Shown here: positions 16,653-25,638 of the stretch, piece by piece | How the letters are laid out: every line of letters begins with the position of its first letter | Numbering within the stretch: position 1 is the first letter of the stretch | Source: Pseudarthrobacter raffinosi | GTDB taxonomy: Bacteria > Actinomycetota > Actinomycetes > Actinomycetales > Micrococcaceae | DNA: 64,000 bases | Assembly: GCF_023913735.1 (NCBI RefSeq) | Contig: NZ_JAMXBH010000018.1 | Coordinates: forward strand, 1-64,000 | Direction of reading: 5' to 3' | Position numbers and translations under genes: made by a program | The notes under the pieces: model-generated | Told to the model about the DNA's origin: nothing | The model's input: only the letters and a program-made list of their open reading frames with translations | The model's database searches: none

Positions 16653-17429
16653 TCAGCGGCTGGTGTAGCCGCCGTCGATCGGGAGGGAAGCACCGGTGAT
16701 CATGGCGGCGGCGTCACTGAGCAGGAAGACAATGGGGCCGGCCACGTCGTCGACGGTGGCCCATCGTCCGAGTGGCATTTGCTCAAGGAAGGGGCCGCCG
16801 ACGTCGGGTCGCCCCCAGTAGAAGTTGGACATGTCGGTCATGACCACTGTCGGGTTGACGCTGTTGACGCGGATGTTGTGCTTGCCAAGTTCCAGGGCCG
16901 ACACCCGGGTGATGTTGTCCAGGGCGGCTTTGGAGGAGCCGTAGGAGATGTGGCCATGAAGTGCGACCATGCTGGCCTGGCTGGAGACGTTGACGATTGC
17001 ACCGCCATTGCCCTGGCGGATCATGGAGGGCACCGCATGTTTGATGACCAGGAGGGCCCCGCGGGCGTTGATGCTGATGACCTTGTCGAAGACGTCGATG
17101 TCGGTGTCCTGCGGTGTGGCGATTTCGCCGCCGAAGCCGCCGCAGTTCACGACGCCCCACAGGTCCAGGCCCTCGAGGGCGTCTCTGATGCTTTCCTCGG
17201 AGGTCAGGTCGAATGCCAAGGGCTGGGCGCCGGTTTCATCGCAGAGCGGCGCCAAGGACTCGAGCGTGCGGGCGCTGGCGGTGACCTTCGCCCCCGCGGC
17301 GGTGAGTTGCCGGACGGTGGCGGCCCCGATGCCGCCGCTGGCTCCGGTGACCAGGATGGAGCGGCCGTTGAAGTCGGTTGTTGCAGATCGGGCTTCGACT
17401 GCCGTGCTGGCTGTGGGTGAGTCGGTCAT
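16653..17429 (-). CDS. Short-chain dehydrogenase/reductase (L-xylulose-reductase-like)
   Basis: 258 residues. VTGASGGIGAATV (residues about 27-39) is the cofactor loop, SSQASM carries the catalytic serine, and YGSSKAALD the Tyr-Lys pair. The usual NNAG motif reads VNCGGFGG, as in the dicarbonyl/L-xylulose reductase branch where this region is variable. PVDGG-type C-terminus (LPIDGGYTSR) is present. The start overlaps the stop of the mannitol-dehydrogenase-family gene by ATGA. A polyol/ketose oxidoreduction is the likely role, complementing the larger dehydrogenase upstream. Confidence 0.8.
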   Translation of the reverse strand: MTDSPTASTAVEARSATTDFNGRSILVTGASGGIGAATVRQLTAAGAKVTASARTLESLAPLCDETGAQPLAFDLTSEESIRDALEGLDLWGVVNCGGFGGEIATPQDTDIDVFDKVISINARGALLVIKHAVPSMIRQGNGGAIVNVSSQASMVALHGHISYGSSKAALDNITRVSALELGKHNIRVNSVNPTVVMTDMSNFYWGRPDVGGPFLEQMPLGRWATVDDVAGPIVFLLSDAAAMITGASLPIDGGYTSR

Positions 17430-18925
17430 GAAGTACTCCTTGTAGGCATCAAGAGTTCGGTCAGGTCCTGAACGGCGGTTCGCGCCCCGGAGCGTTCCAG
17501 GGCTTTGCGGGCCTGCCGGTACGCGGCGGCGAAGCGGGCGTTCCGGCCCAGGTCGCCAAATATTTCGGTCAGGTTGAGGAAGGCACCCGGCTCTACCTGG
17601 TCCGCACGGGCCGCCGCGCGAAGTTCGTCCAGGCGCCGGTCAGTGATGGCTACCGGTTCGCCATGTTCGTCTGTGCTTTCCAGGAACCGCGCCCAGGCGG
17701 CGATCACCAGCACGGCCCGGTCTATTGGTCCTCCGAGTTCAAGCTGTTCACGCACCACCGGAAGCACGAATTTGGGGATCCGTTCGGATGCGTCGACCAT
17801 TTGGCGGGCGAGGGTGTCACGAATGGCGGGGTTGGCGAAGCGGTGGATGAGTTCGTTCCGGTACGCTTGCAGATCTATGCCGGGCACGGGTCGCAGGGTG
17901 GGTGTCGCCTCGCGTTCCATAAAGCCGCTGATGAACTCGGCGAACAGCGGATCGGCGCAGACCTCATGGACGAACCGATATCCGGCGAGGTAGCCAAGAT
18001 AGCTCATGACCTGGTGGCTTGCGTTGAGCAGCCGAAGTTTCATGAGTTCATAAGGCTCGACGTCGTCCACGATCTGCACACCGACGTCTTCCAAAGGCGG
18101 ACGCCCGGCGGTGAACTTGTCCTCGAGAACCCATTGTTCAAATGGCTCGGCAACGACCGGCCATGCGTCTGAGAATCCGTAAGCTTCGGTCACCGCGGCC
18201 CGGTCATGGTCGGTGGTGACGGGGGTGATGCGATCGACCATGGAGTTGGGAAAGGCTACGGTGTCGGCGATCCAGCCGGCCAGTTCGGGATCCTTGAGTC
18301 GGGCGAAGGACACGAGCGCTTTGCCGGCGACGTTGCCATTCCCCTGAATGTTGTCGCACGACATGACGGTGAACGGGGCCGTGCCCTGGTCACGGCGGTG
18401 CGCCAAGGCTGAGGTGATCAGGCCAAACGCGGAGCGTGGAACGGCGTTCTGCTTCAGGTCGTGGAGAATGTCCGGCGTACGGGGATCGAATTCACCCGTG
18501 CCGTCGCTGATGCTGTAGCCGCCCTCGGTAATGGACAGGGAGACTATGCGCGTAGCAGGATCTGAGAGTTTGCGGATCACCGCTGCCGGGTCGTCGGGGG
18601 CATACAAGTACTCGGTGATAGAACCGATGATTCTGGCGTCTTCGGTGCCATCCGCTCCCTTCAACACCAGCGTGTACAGGCCATCCTGGTCTTCGAGGAC
18701 ATCGCGCATGCGGGCATCCGAGGCGAGCACTCCGACGCCGCAGATTCCCCAGTCCTGGGAGCCGCCCAGGTTCAGGAGGCGGTCGATGAACATTGCCTGG
18801 TGCGATCGGTGGAATCCGCCGACGCCGAAGTGAACAATCCCGGTCCGTACCGCGCGGCGCTGATACGAGGGGATGGGTAGCAGGCCTGCCGCTTCTGGAA
18901 GGGCCGCTTCATTCAGGGACGTCAT
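17426..18925 (-). CDS. Mannitol dehydrogenase family protein (polyol dehydrogenase)
   Basis: 499 residues from ATG 18925, with AAAGAGAAGAA upstream; a longer frame exists but lacks a binding site. The N-terminal Rossmann segment is GIVHFGVGGFHRSHQAMFIDRLL (residues about 32-54). Family landmarks are VMSCDNIQGNGNVAGKALVSFA (about 210-231), FPNSMVDRITPVTT (about 248-261), and the catalytic-domain stretch LRLLNASHQVMSYLGYLAG (about 315-333). These long-chain secondary alcohol dehydrogenases oxidise mannitol, arabinitol, sorbitol or hexuronates at C2/C5. Within this import operon it should convert the imported polyol to a ketose for phosphorylation and aldol cleavage. Confidence 0.88.
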   Translation of the reverse strand: MTSLNEAALPEAAGLLPIPSYQRRAVRTGIVHFGVGGFHRSHQAMFIDRLLNLGGSQDWGICGVGVLASDARMRDVLEDQDGLYTLVLKGADGTEDARIIGSITEYLYAPDDPAAVIRKLSDPATRIVSLSITEGGYSISDGTGEFDPRTPDILHDLKQNAVPRSAFGLITSALAHRRDQGTAPFTVMSCDNIQGNGNVAGKALVSFARLKDPELAGWIADTVAFPNSMVDRITPVTTDHDRAAVTEAYGFSDAWPVVAEPFEQWVLEDKFTAGRPPLEDVGVQIVDDVEPYELMKLRLLNASHQVMSYLGYLAGYRFVHEVCADPLFAEFISGFMEREATPTLRPVPGIDLQAYRNELIHRFANPAIRDTLARQMVDASERIPKFVLPVVREQLELGGPIDRAVLVIAAWARFLESTDEHGEPVAITDRRLDELRAAARADQVEPGAFLNLTEIFGDLGRNARFAAAYRQARKALERSGARTAVQDLTELLMPTRSTS

Positions 18926-19011
18926 GTCATTCTTCTCTTTGGTCGGGAGAGGCGGGATGGTGCCGTTGCCAGCTTGCGAGTGGGCGGACAACGGCACCGC
19001 AACGCTCGCTG

Positions 19012-19992
19012 TTAGCAGGAGGACTTGTAGACGTACTTCGCGCCGTCACCGCTGATGTTGTCCGCGGTGATCTGCTTGAACCCGGTCTGGATCTCCTTCT
19101 CTGTGGGCTCGCCCTTGATGGCCTTGAGCGCCTGCTCCACACCTTGGGTGCCGATTGATGCCGGTTCCTGTGCGATCAGGGCCTGGACGATGCCCTCCTT
19201 GAGCTGCTTGACCTGTGCCGGCCCGGCATCGAAGCCGACGATCTTCACCTGATTCTGTTTGCCGGCCTGGCGGATGCCTGTGGCTGTTCCCTCTGCCGCG
19301 AAGGTGTTGGCCGCGAAGACTCCGACAATGTCCGGGTCCTTGGCCAACGCAGCGGAAACGAGTCTGGCGGCTTCAGCCGGATCGTTGTGGCTGTACTGCA
19401 CGCCCAGGTACTGGAAGGTTGAGTCGGCTTTGGCGCCCTCTTCGAAGCCCGCAACACGGGCATCGGCTGTTGAGACTCCGGGGTCGGTGGAAATTACGAG
19501 GACTTTGCCCCCGTTGGGGCTAAGGTTTTTGATTGCCTTGAAGGCCTCAAGGCCACCGCCCTTGTTGTCCGAGGCGATCGCAGACGCGGCGAATGAGGGG
19601 TCCTGCACCGTGGTGTCAACCAGGATGACCTTGATGCCCGCGGCCGCAGCAGCCTTCAAGGGTGCCTGCATTGCGGCCACGTCCGTTGGCGCGATCAGGA
19701 TGGCATCCGGCTGGGATGCCACAACAGAATCGACAATGGGCTTTTGAAGGGTCGGGTCGAACTTGGCCGGCCCCTGCGTGTTGATCGTTGCGCCGGCTGC
19801 CTTGGCAGCGGCGTCGATGCCGCATTGCATGCTGACGTAGAACTCGTCACCGGCCACACCTTGGATGAAGGTGAGCTTGGGCTGGTCTCCGGCTGAGCTC
19901 CCGGCCGAGGCGCTTCCGCCGGCACAGGCCGTGAGGGACGTTGCGGCGAGGAGAGCAGCCGCGAGCAGGGTGGCTTTAGGGGTCAACTTCAT
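19012..19992 (-). CDS. Sugar ABC transporter substrate-binding lipoprotein (RbsB/FrcB-like)
   Basis: 326 residues. The lipoprotein signal ends at LTAC (Cys about 23). The mature domain is a periplasmic-binding-protein type I fold: KLTFIQGVAGDEFYVSMQCGIDAAAKAAG, then PDAILIAPTDVAAMQAPLKAA and IKVILVDTTV, and later VGVFAANTFAAEGTATGIRQAG. This is the pentose/fructose/polyol group. The gene order SBP, permease, ATPase plus a FrcK-like kinase recalls the frc fructose transporter of rhizobia. In transcription order it follows the kinase, ATPase and permease genes. Confidence 0.9.
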   Translation of the reverse strand: MKLTPKATLLAAALLAATSLTACAGGSASAGSSAGDQPKLTFIQGVAGDEFYVSMQCGIDAAAKAAGATINTQGPAKFDPTLQKPIVDSVVASQPDAILIAPTDVAAMQAPLKAAAAAGIKVILVDTTVQDPSFAASAIASDNKGGGLEAFKAIKNLSPNGGKVLVISTDPGVSTADARVAGFEEGAKADSTFQYLGVQYSHNDPAEAARLVSAALAKDPDIVGVFAANTFAAEGTATGIRQAGKQNQVKIVGFDAGPAQVKQLKEGIVQALIAQEPASIGTQGVEQALKAIKGEPTEKEIQTGFKQITADNISGDGAKYVYKSSC

Positions 19993-20037
19993 TGTGTAGC
20001 TCCTAGTTTGCTTGGATAGGTTGATGCGGGGGGAAAA

Positions 20038-21123
20038 TCAGTTGGAGCGTCGGCCGTACAGCTTCTTTTTGCCGTCAGGCTTGGCGGACTGCCCTCGGGC
20101 TGCCGCCGCCCGGCGGCGCTGATCGACATAGACGGCGAGGACGAGAACGGCGCCGACTGCCACCTGCTGCCAGAACGGCTGAATGCCGACGATGACGAAG
20201 CCGTTTTGGAGTACCGCGGGGATGAAGAGGCCAATGACGGTTCCGAAGATGGTGCCGACACCGCCGAAGAGTGACGTTCCACCGATCACGACGGCGGCGA
20301 TTACGTTAAGGTTTGTCGCTGACTGACCGGCGATAGCGGTCGTGCCGTACTGGGACAGCGACAGGATGCCTGCCACGCCGGCGAGGCCACCGGAGAGTGC
20401 GTAAATGGAAATCAGTTGGCGATCCACTTTCACGCCAACCCGGCGGGCGGATTCCTCATTGGAGCCAACGGCGAAGGTGTAGAGGCCGAATCTGGTCCGG
20501 TGGAGTACGGTCCCGAAGATCAGGATCAGGACCATCGCGATCAGGGAAATTGTCGGCCAGGTGGTTCCCGGAACGTTGCCGTATCCGATGGTGTCCTGGA
20601 GAACCGCAGGGACTTCGCGGATGTCCACGCCGCCTGTGATGACCTGCGCCAGCCCCAAGGCGCCGCCAAGTGTTCCCAGGGTGACAATCAGCGGCGGCAC
20701 CTTGGCTTTCGCGATGAGAACACCGTTGAGAAGACCCCAACCGAGCCCGCATCCGACGGCGACGAGGATACCGACAATGGCAGTTTCCCATCCAGAATCG
20801 CCCATGGCCTGCATCACTTTTGCCGCCACGACTCCGGAGAAGACAAGGTTGGATCCAACGGACAGGTCGATGCCCGAGGTGACAATGACGAAGGTCATGC
20901 CGATACCCAGGACACCCAGGATGGAGACGTTCTGGATGATCTGGCGGACGTTGCCCCAGGTCGGAAACACGTCCGGCGCCAGCGCTGTGAAGGCCAGGAA
21001 GATGACCATCAGAACAAGCAGGATCTGGAACGATTGAACGTGGAGAACTTGTCGGAGGGTGTGTGCGCGTGAAATCTCGGGTGCCGTCCCGGCTGTCCGG
21101 GGTACGGCTTCGGTTGTGGTCAT
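20038..21123 (-). CDS. Sugar ABC transporter permease (RbsC/FrcC-like)
   Basis: 361 residues with about ten transmembrane segments. Typical RbsC-family features are GVLGIGMTFVIVTSGIDLSVGS (residues about 78-99), the TFAVGSNEESARRVGV loop (about 235-250) that contacts the ATPase, and VIGGTSLFGGVGTIFGTVIG near 287-306. It overlaps the upstream ATPase gene by four bases (21120-21123). The C-terminus is rich in Arg/Ala/Lys. Confidence 0.92.
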   Translation of the reverse strand: MTTTEAVPRTAGTAPEISRAHTLRQVLHVQSFQILLVLMVIFLAFTALAPDVFPTWGNVRQIIQNVSILGVLGIGMTFVIVTSGIDLSVGSNLVFSGVVAAKVMQAMGDSGWETAIVGILVAVGCGLGWGLLNGVLIAKAKVPPLIVTLGTLGGALGLAQVITGGVDIREVPAVLQDTIGYGNVPGTTWPTISLIAMVLILIFGTVLHRTRFGLYTFAVGSNEESARRVGVKVDRQLISIYALSGGLAGVAGILSLSQYGTTAIAGQSATNLNVIAAVVIGGTSLFGGVGTIFGTVIGLFIPAVLQNGFVIVGIQPFWQQVAVGAVLVLAVYVDQRRRAAAARGQSAKPDGKKKLYGRRSN

Positions 21124-21884
21124 GAGTGTGCTCCATCAAGTGCGCCGGTCATTGCACCGACTAGTTCTTCCACAGTCGTTTTCTTCGCCTCGTAGGTGGC
21201 CACCCGGCGTCCGAGCCGGAGTACCTGGACTCGGTCGGCAACATCGATGACGTGCGGCATCGAGTGGCTGATGAACACGACGCCCACACCTTTGTCACGG
21301 ACACGCCGGATCGTCTCGAGCACGTTTTTTGTCTGTACGACTCCCAGCGCGGCTGTCGGTTCGTCCAGGAAGATGACACCCTTGGCCCAGGCAACAGCAC
21401 GTGCAATGGCGATCGCCTGCTTCTGGCCTCCCGACATGCTGCCGACTGGGTCGGACAGGCTTCGAACCGTAGCTCCGAGTTCATCGAAGGCTTCCCGTGA
21501 CTTGGCACGCATTGTCCTGTTGTCCATGAATCCGAGCCGCCCTTGAAAGCCGGGCTTGGGGATTTCGCGGCCCAGGAACATGTTTTGGGCTGCGTTCAGG
21601 TGTGGTGCCAGGGCAAGGTCCTGATAGACGGTTTCGATGCCCAGGCTGCTGGCATGGCTCGGGGAAGTCAGTTCAACCTCGCCGCCGGCAAACAGGATCT
21701 TGCCGGAGTCCAAAGCAAGGTTTCCCGACAGTGCCTTTACGAGGGTCGATTTTCCGGCGCCGTTGTCACCTATGAGGGCAACCACTTCGCCTGCGTTGAC
21801 ATCGAAGTCGACGCAGTCGAGGGCGCGTACATTGCCAAAGCTGCGGGTGAGGCCGCGGGCTTCCAAAACGGGGATTGTTGTCAT
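21120..21884 (-). CDS. Sugar ABC transporter ATP-binding protein, single-domain (FrcA-like)
   Basis: 254 residues with one ABC domain, unlike RbsA with two. Walker A is GDNGAGKSTLVKALSG (residues about 38-53), Q-loop VYQDLALAPHL, signature MSGGQKQAIAIARAV (note MSGGQ), Walker B VIFLDEPTAALGV, H-loop ISHSMPHVIDVAD. The single-domain form and the neighbouring kinase resemble FrcA of the fructose transporter. It would act as a homodimer under the permease encoded next. Confidence 0.9.
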   Translation of the reverse strand: MTTIPVLEARGLTRSFGNVRALDCVDFDVNAGEVVALIGDNGAGKSTLVKALSGNLALDSGKILFAGGEVELTSPSHASSLGIETVYQDLALAPHLNAAQNMFLGREIPKPGFQGRLGFMDNRTMRAKSREAFDELGATVRSLSDPVGSMSGGQKQAIAIARAVAWAKGVIFLDEPTAALGVVQTKNVLETIRRVRDKGVGVVFISHSMPHVIDVADRVQVLRLGRRVATYEAKKTTVEELVGAMTGALDGAHS

Positions 21885-21982
21885 GGTGTAACACCTGTCA
21901 GCTGGTACGGGACGAATGCGGCGGCCCCGGCCCTGCAGCCGGAGACACTTCGTTGTGCTGTCACTTCTGTCTTCCTCTTCAT

Positions 21983-22690
21983 TCAGGCCTTCGTGAAGGT
22001 CTCACGGCTGTGGGAATAGCTCAGGTCGATGATCAAATCGGCGCGTTCCCGGGTAGCAGCAACGACCGCGGCATTCCTTTGGTCGCTGCCAAGTACCCAC
22101 GCTTCTGCTTCCGCGGGCGGCTTTCCGAAGGCTTCGTGGCGCCGGAGCAGCCGCAGCTGCCGCTCGTCGTCGCTTAGGTCCAGGAACCAGACCTCGTCGA
22201 TCTGCGCCCGGCTCTCCCGCCAGCCTTCGGCGTCCAGGAGAAGATAATTCCCTTCGGTAATGACCAGGGGAACCTCGCGGGCCACCGGGATCGCGCAGCC
22301 GATCGATTCCTCCAGGCTGCGATCGAACATCGGGGCATAAACAACCGGCTCGCCGTTCGCCTTGAGCCGGCGCAGCAGGTTGGCATATCCCCAAGGGTCA
22401 AACGTGTCCGGAGCGCCCTTGCGGTCCGTCGAGCCACGCGCAGCAAGAACTCCGTTAGCCAGGTGGAAAGCATCCATTCCGACCCGGGCAGCCTGGCCAT
22501 CCAAGGCATCGGCGATAGCCTGCGCCACAGTGGACTTTCCTGCACCCGGCGCTCCCGCAATGCCCAGGATGCGCCGGCTTCCGCTGACAGCGAGGGTACG
22601 GGCCCGCTCTACCAGCTCATCCAAGGTGCACGTCAGATGCTCGGCTTCCTGCTGGGAAACCTGGGGTCGAACTTCAGCAGTGTTCATCAC
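21983..22690 (-). CDS. Nucleoside/nucleotide-kinase-family sugar kinase (FrcK-like)
   Basis: 235 residues. P-loop GIAGAPGAGKSTVAQAIADAL (residues about 43-63), then VGMDAFHLANGVLAARGSTDRKGAPDTFD and LVITEGNYLLLD, which are hallmarks of the uridine-kinase/phosphoribulokinase-like family found in fructose transport operons. A likely role is ATP-dependent phosphorylation of the imported or derived ketose. It is the first gene of the minus-strand operon ending at 14922, directly downstream of the operator region 22846-22959. Confidence 0.85.
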   Translation of the reverse strand: MMNTAEVRPQVSQQEAEHLTCTLDELVERARTLAVSGSRRILGIAGAPGAGKSTVAQAIADALDGQAARVGMDAFHLANGVLAARGSTDRKGAPDTFDPWGYANLLRRLKANGEPVVYAPMFDRSLEESIGCAIPVAREVPLVITEGNYLLLDAEGWRESRAQIDEVWFLDLSDDERQLRLLRRHEAFGKPPAEAEAWVLGSDQRNAAVVAATRERADLIIDLSYSHSRETFTKA

Positions 22691-22845
22691 TGTCTCCTCC
22701 GTTGGTCATGCCACGGTGAAGAAGCTCTGCTGCTACACCCTTGAAGCGCTGCCTTGAATCAAGCTCGCAGGTCTGGATCGAGTGACTCTAACCTTCGGCT
22801 TCGAGGAACTCGCTGTGACCTGCCTTACAGAAACTTAGATGCCTA

Positions 22846-22959
22846 TGTCATCGATGTCAAGGGAAATCAAAAAACGCATGTCATCGATGACATGCGTTGC
22901 TTGAAGTTACTGCGGACATCGGGCAGGATGGGGTGGGCGGCGGATTGTCACCGATGACA
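22846..22959. promoter_or_regulatory. Three LacI-type operators between the kinase operon and lacI
   Basis: TGTCATCGATGACA occurs with a perfect symmetric core at 22878-22891, inside a 26-base perfect palindrome (22873-22898). One-mismatch copies lie at 22846-22859 (TGTCATCGATGTCA) and 22946-22959 (TGTCACCGATGACA). The central CG and 14-base symmetry are typical of LacI-family sites. The start-to-start spacings of 32 and 68 bases allow looping. The rest of the 349-base gap (22691-23039) shows nothing else I can assign. Confidence 0.8.
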
Positions 22960-23039
22960 TCTTTAACAGTGGAGGTGTTCCCGCTTTTGAACAGCCCAGC
23001 CTGTAGGGTGTGCCCAGCAAACAATGAAGGAGCCGAACC

Positions 23040-24059
23040 GTGACTACGATGCAGGATGTGGCCACGCACGCCGGAGTGAGTGCCAAGACGGTTTCCCGGG
23101 TTTTTAACGACGATCCGCACGTCACGGAAGACACGCGGCAGCGCGTTCAGTCGGCAATGCGCGAACTCAAGTACGTGCCGAACATGCTCGCGCGCACCTT
23201 CCGCGAGGGCAAATCCGCCGTCATTGGCATCGCTGTGCCTGACGTCGCCGATCCTTTCTTCGCTGCCGTCACGAAGGGGATTGAGCTGGCGGCACGCGAA
23301 CACGACATGGCCATCGTCGTGACCAGCCTCGGGGATAGCCCGTCCCTGGAGCAAAGCATCATTGAAGCGACGGTCCGCCGCCAGATCGACGGCCTCATTA
23401 TCGCCCCGATCGCAGCCGATCAGTCCTACCTCGCACGGTGGCAGGACAGCTTCCCCATCGTCTTCATTGACCGCGTACCCACCAAGCTCAACGCCGACTA
23501 CTTCGTCGAAGACGATTTCGGCGGCGCCTTCGAAGCGACGCAGCACCTCATTTCCCACGGCCACCGCCGCATCGCCATCGTCGGAGACTCACCGGACGTC
23601 CCCACCACGAGGCTGCGCCTGGAAGGCTATCGTGCCGCCCTTGACGATGCCGGTTTGGAGATCGACGAGGATCTGATTGTGCTTGGGTCGCGCGACGCGG
23701 ACGCTGCCGCCCAGGTCTGCAGGACCCTGCTGGCACTGAGCGATGCGCCTACGGCTATCTTCTCCTCCAACGCGCGGTTCTCAACGGGCGTTTTCCCGGC
23801 CCTTCAGGCTTTGAAAAGAAGCGACATTGCGCTCATCAGTTTTGGCGACTTTCCCATGGCGGATGTCCTCCAACCCTCGGTGTCAGTCATCGACCAGAAC
23901 CCTCGTCAGGTCGGACGGATTGCTGCCGAGCGCATCCTCGCCCGAATCGCGACGCCCGACAAGAGGTTCCGGCGCAAAAACGTCATTCCCGTCAGGCTGA
24001 TCGAACGCCAGTCGTGCCAGCCAGCAGGCGCGGTGCTGGCATCCTCAGTCGCAGTGTGA
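23040..24059 (+). CDS. LacI-family transcriptional regulator of the polyol/ketose operon
   Basis: 339 residues from GTG 23040 behind AAGGAG; ATG 23049 is an in-frame alternative. The N-terminal helix-turn-helix is MQDVATHAGVSAKTVSRVFN, with the hinge helix around MLARTFREGKSAVIGI. The remainder is a type I periplasmic-binding-like effector domain (FFAAVTKGIELAAREHDMAIVVT ... RIAIVGDSPDVPTTRLRLEGY). It is divergent from the operon 22690-14922 with three symmetric operators between, so it probably controls both itself and the operon in response to the imported sugar or polyol. Confidence 0.88.
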   Translation: MTTMQDVATHAGVSAKTVSRVFNDDPHVTEDTRQRVQSAMRELKYVPNMLARTFREGKSAVIGIAVPDVADPFFAAVTKGIELAAREHDMAIVVTSLGDSPSLEQSIIEATVRRQIDGLIIAPIAADQSYLARWQDSFPIVFIDRVPTKLNADYFVEDDFGGAFEATQHLISHGHRRIAIVGDSPDVPTTRLRLEGYRAALDDAGLEIDEDLIVLGSRDADAAAQVCRTLLALSDAPTAIFSSNARFSTGVFPALQALKRSDIALISFGDFPMADVLQPSVSVIDQNPRQVGRIAAERILARIATPDKRFRRKNVIPVRLIERQSCQPAGAVLASSVAV

Positions 24060-24137
24060 CGCCTCGAGGTTCCACTCCCCTACCGAATCTTTCCCGCACC
24101 GGAAATCAGCAGCCAATGGACGCACAAGCACCTTTGA

Positions 24138-24464
24138 GTGGGCCTGCGACCGGAGCACCTCACGGTCTCGGCCGACGTCGGCGGCCGAGGTCTGGCCGGT
24201 ACCGTCCGGCGCATCGAATACCTCGGCGCGGACACCCTGATCGGAGTCCAGCCGGACCCTGCCCTCGGCCTGAAAATGTGGGAACTCAACCAGGACGACC
24301 TCATCTGGATCCGCCAGACGGGACAAGCACGCCTGATGGCCGGAGATCCCTGCACCATAGCCCTCGAGGCCAGAATGGCCAGCTACTTCGACAGCGAGAC
24401 CGGCGCGAACCTGGCATCATCCGGCCAGGTCTCGGCCGCTGGGTTGCTGCCAGTGCGTGGCTGA
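24138..24464 (+). pseudogene. C-terminal remnant of a MalK/UgpC-type ABC ATPase
   Basis: The frame starts GLRPEHLTVSADVGGRGLAGTVRRIEYLGADTLIGVQ and ends MASYFDSETGANL. This is the TOBE/OB-fold C-terminus of carbohydrate ABC ATPases (MalK, UgpC, MsmX). The whole ATPase domain is missing: a stop codon lies directly before the GTG in frame, and no Walker motifs are seen in any frame upstream. I regard it as a gene fragment left by deletion. The following 24465-24620 holds a further open frame with no recognisable similarity. Confidence 0.7.
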
Positions 24465-24620
24465 CCCGCGACACCTTTGTCCCATCTCAGCAACAAGGAA
24501 GCGGCTCAACGCTTCGCTCGAGGGACTCCTGGCGGAACCCGTGGAGGTCGTCCGCCTGGTGCCGATCCCCGCGGAAATTCCCAACAGGGCGCACTCTAGG
24601 CAGTACCCGCTACCGGCAAG

Positions 24621-24658
24621 AAGCGGACGACGGCGGGACTTCCCGCCGTCGTCCGCTT
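24621..24658. repeat. Intergenic palindrome, copy 4
   Basis: Perfect inverted repeat with arms AAGCGGACGACGGCGGGA. It lies 38 bases beyond the stop of the GntR/UTRA gene on the minus strand and downstream of the MalK-like remnant on the plus strand. Confidence 0.85.
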
Positions 24659-24695
24659 GCGTTGGTGCCGTTGACCTGCAGAGCCGGCCGGCCGC

Positions 24696-25457
24696 CTACT
24701 TGTCGACCAGCGTGATGTCGAAGGAGTACAGGTCCGGACGGTAGCAATGGCGGCCGATGTCGACAGCCTTCCCGAGACTGTCATAGACCCGGCGGTTGAC
24801 GGTAAGGACGGGAGCTCCGGGAGGCATTTCGAGGAGCCGCTCCTCGTCTGGCTCGGCTGTCCGGGCGCCGATGTTCTGCTTGGCCACCCGCATGGTTGCG
24901 CCGCGGGCTTGCATCAGCCGGTAGAGGCTGCCTTGCTCCAACTGTCCGTGCGACAAGGCGGCGAACCTTTCCGGCAGGTAGTTCTCAAGTATGGCGAACG
25001 GAACGCCGTCTGCGAGACGGATCCTGCGCAGGTGCAAGACCTTGGCGCCAGGTCCTGTGTCGAGGGCTTCGGCAACGTGCGGAGGGGCTGTTACGAGCTC
25101 GTGCGTCAGGACTCTTGAACCCGGGCGCTTGCCAATCCTGGACAGGTCTTCAAAGAGGCTGGACAGTGCCACATCCCGGGTGAGCTGGCCGTGGACAACC
25201 TGGGTGCCGATTCCCCGGCTTTTCACCAGGAGTCCTTTGTCGACGAGCTCCTGGATCGCGTGGCGGATGGTTGGCCGTGAAAGGCCCAGCCGTCGCCCCA
25301 GAACCATCTCGTTCTCCAGGCGTGCACCGGCGGGCAGGTGGCCGGTGAGAATTGCTTGCTCAATGCAGGACGAGACCTGGAAGTAGAGGGGAACGGGACC
25401 TGCGCGGTCGACATCCACGAAAAGGTCCTCGGGCAAGACGATGTGATCCTGCAGCAT
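24696..25457 (-). CDS. GntR-family transcriptional regulator, HutC/UTRA subfamily
   Basis: 253 residues. The winged helix domain includes IEQAILTGHLPAGARLENEMVLGRRLGLSRPTIRHAIQELVDKGLLVKSRG (residues about 31-81). The UTRA effector domain follows, with LHLRRIRLADGVPFAILENYLP and PPGAPVLTVNRRVYDSLGKAVD. It is co-directional with and 182 bases downstream of the ABC ATPase gene, so it may be the last gene of that operon or have its own promoter. UTRA proteins usually bind sugar phosphates or amines. Confidence 0.85.
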   Translation of the reverse strand: MLQDHIVLPEDLFVDVDRAGPVPLYFQVSSCIEQAILTGHLPAGARLENEMVLGRRLGLSRPTIRHAIQELVDKGLLVKSRGIGTQVVHGQLTRDVALSSLFEDLSRIGKRPGSRVLTHELVTAPPHVAEALDTGPGAKVLHLRRIRLADGVPFAILENYLPERFAALSHGQLEQGSLYRLMQARGATMRVAKQNIGARTAEPDEERLLEMPPGAPVLTVNRRVYDSLGKAVDIGRHCYRPDLYSFDITLVDK

Positions 25458-25638
25458 TGTGGTCCTCCGGAATGGCGTTGCGAACGGGTCGGGGGCAGGA
25501 AGCCGGCCGACGTCCGTTGGCGGGGAGAAACCGTGACGTCTGCTCGACTCGACGGCCCTGCCGCCCCAGGGGCAGGGCCGTCGCCGGGGAACTTCTTCCG
25601 AGGCGGGTGCCGGGTCCCGTGATCACCGGCTTGTCGGG

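Noticed and set aside
24465..24744. Open frame of about 95 codons after the MalK-like remnant
   Set aside because: It runs through a palindrome copy and into the antisense of the GntR/UTRA gene, and I see no similarity; not supportable as a gene.
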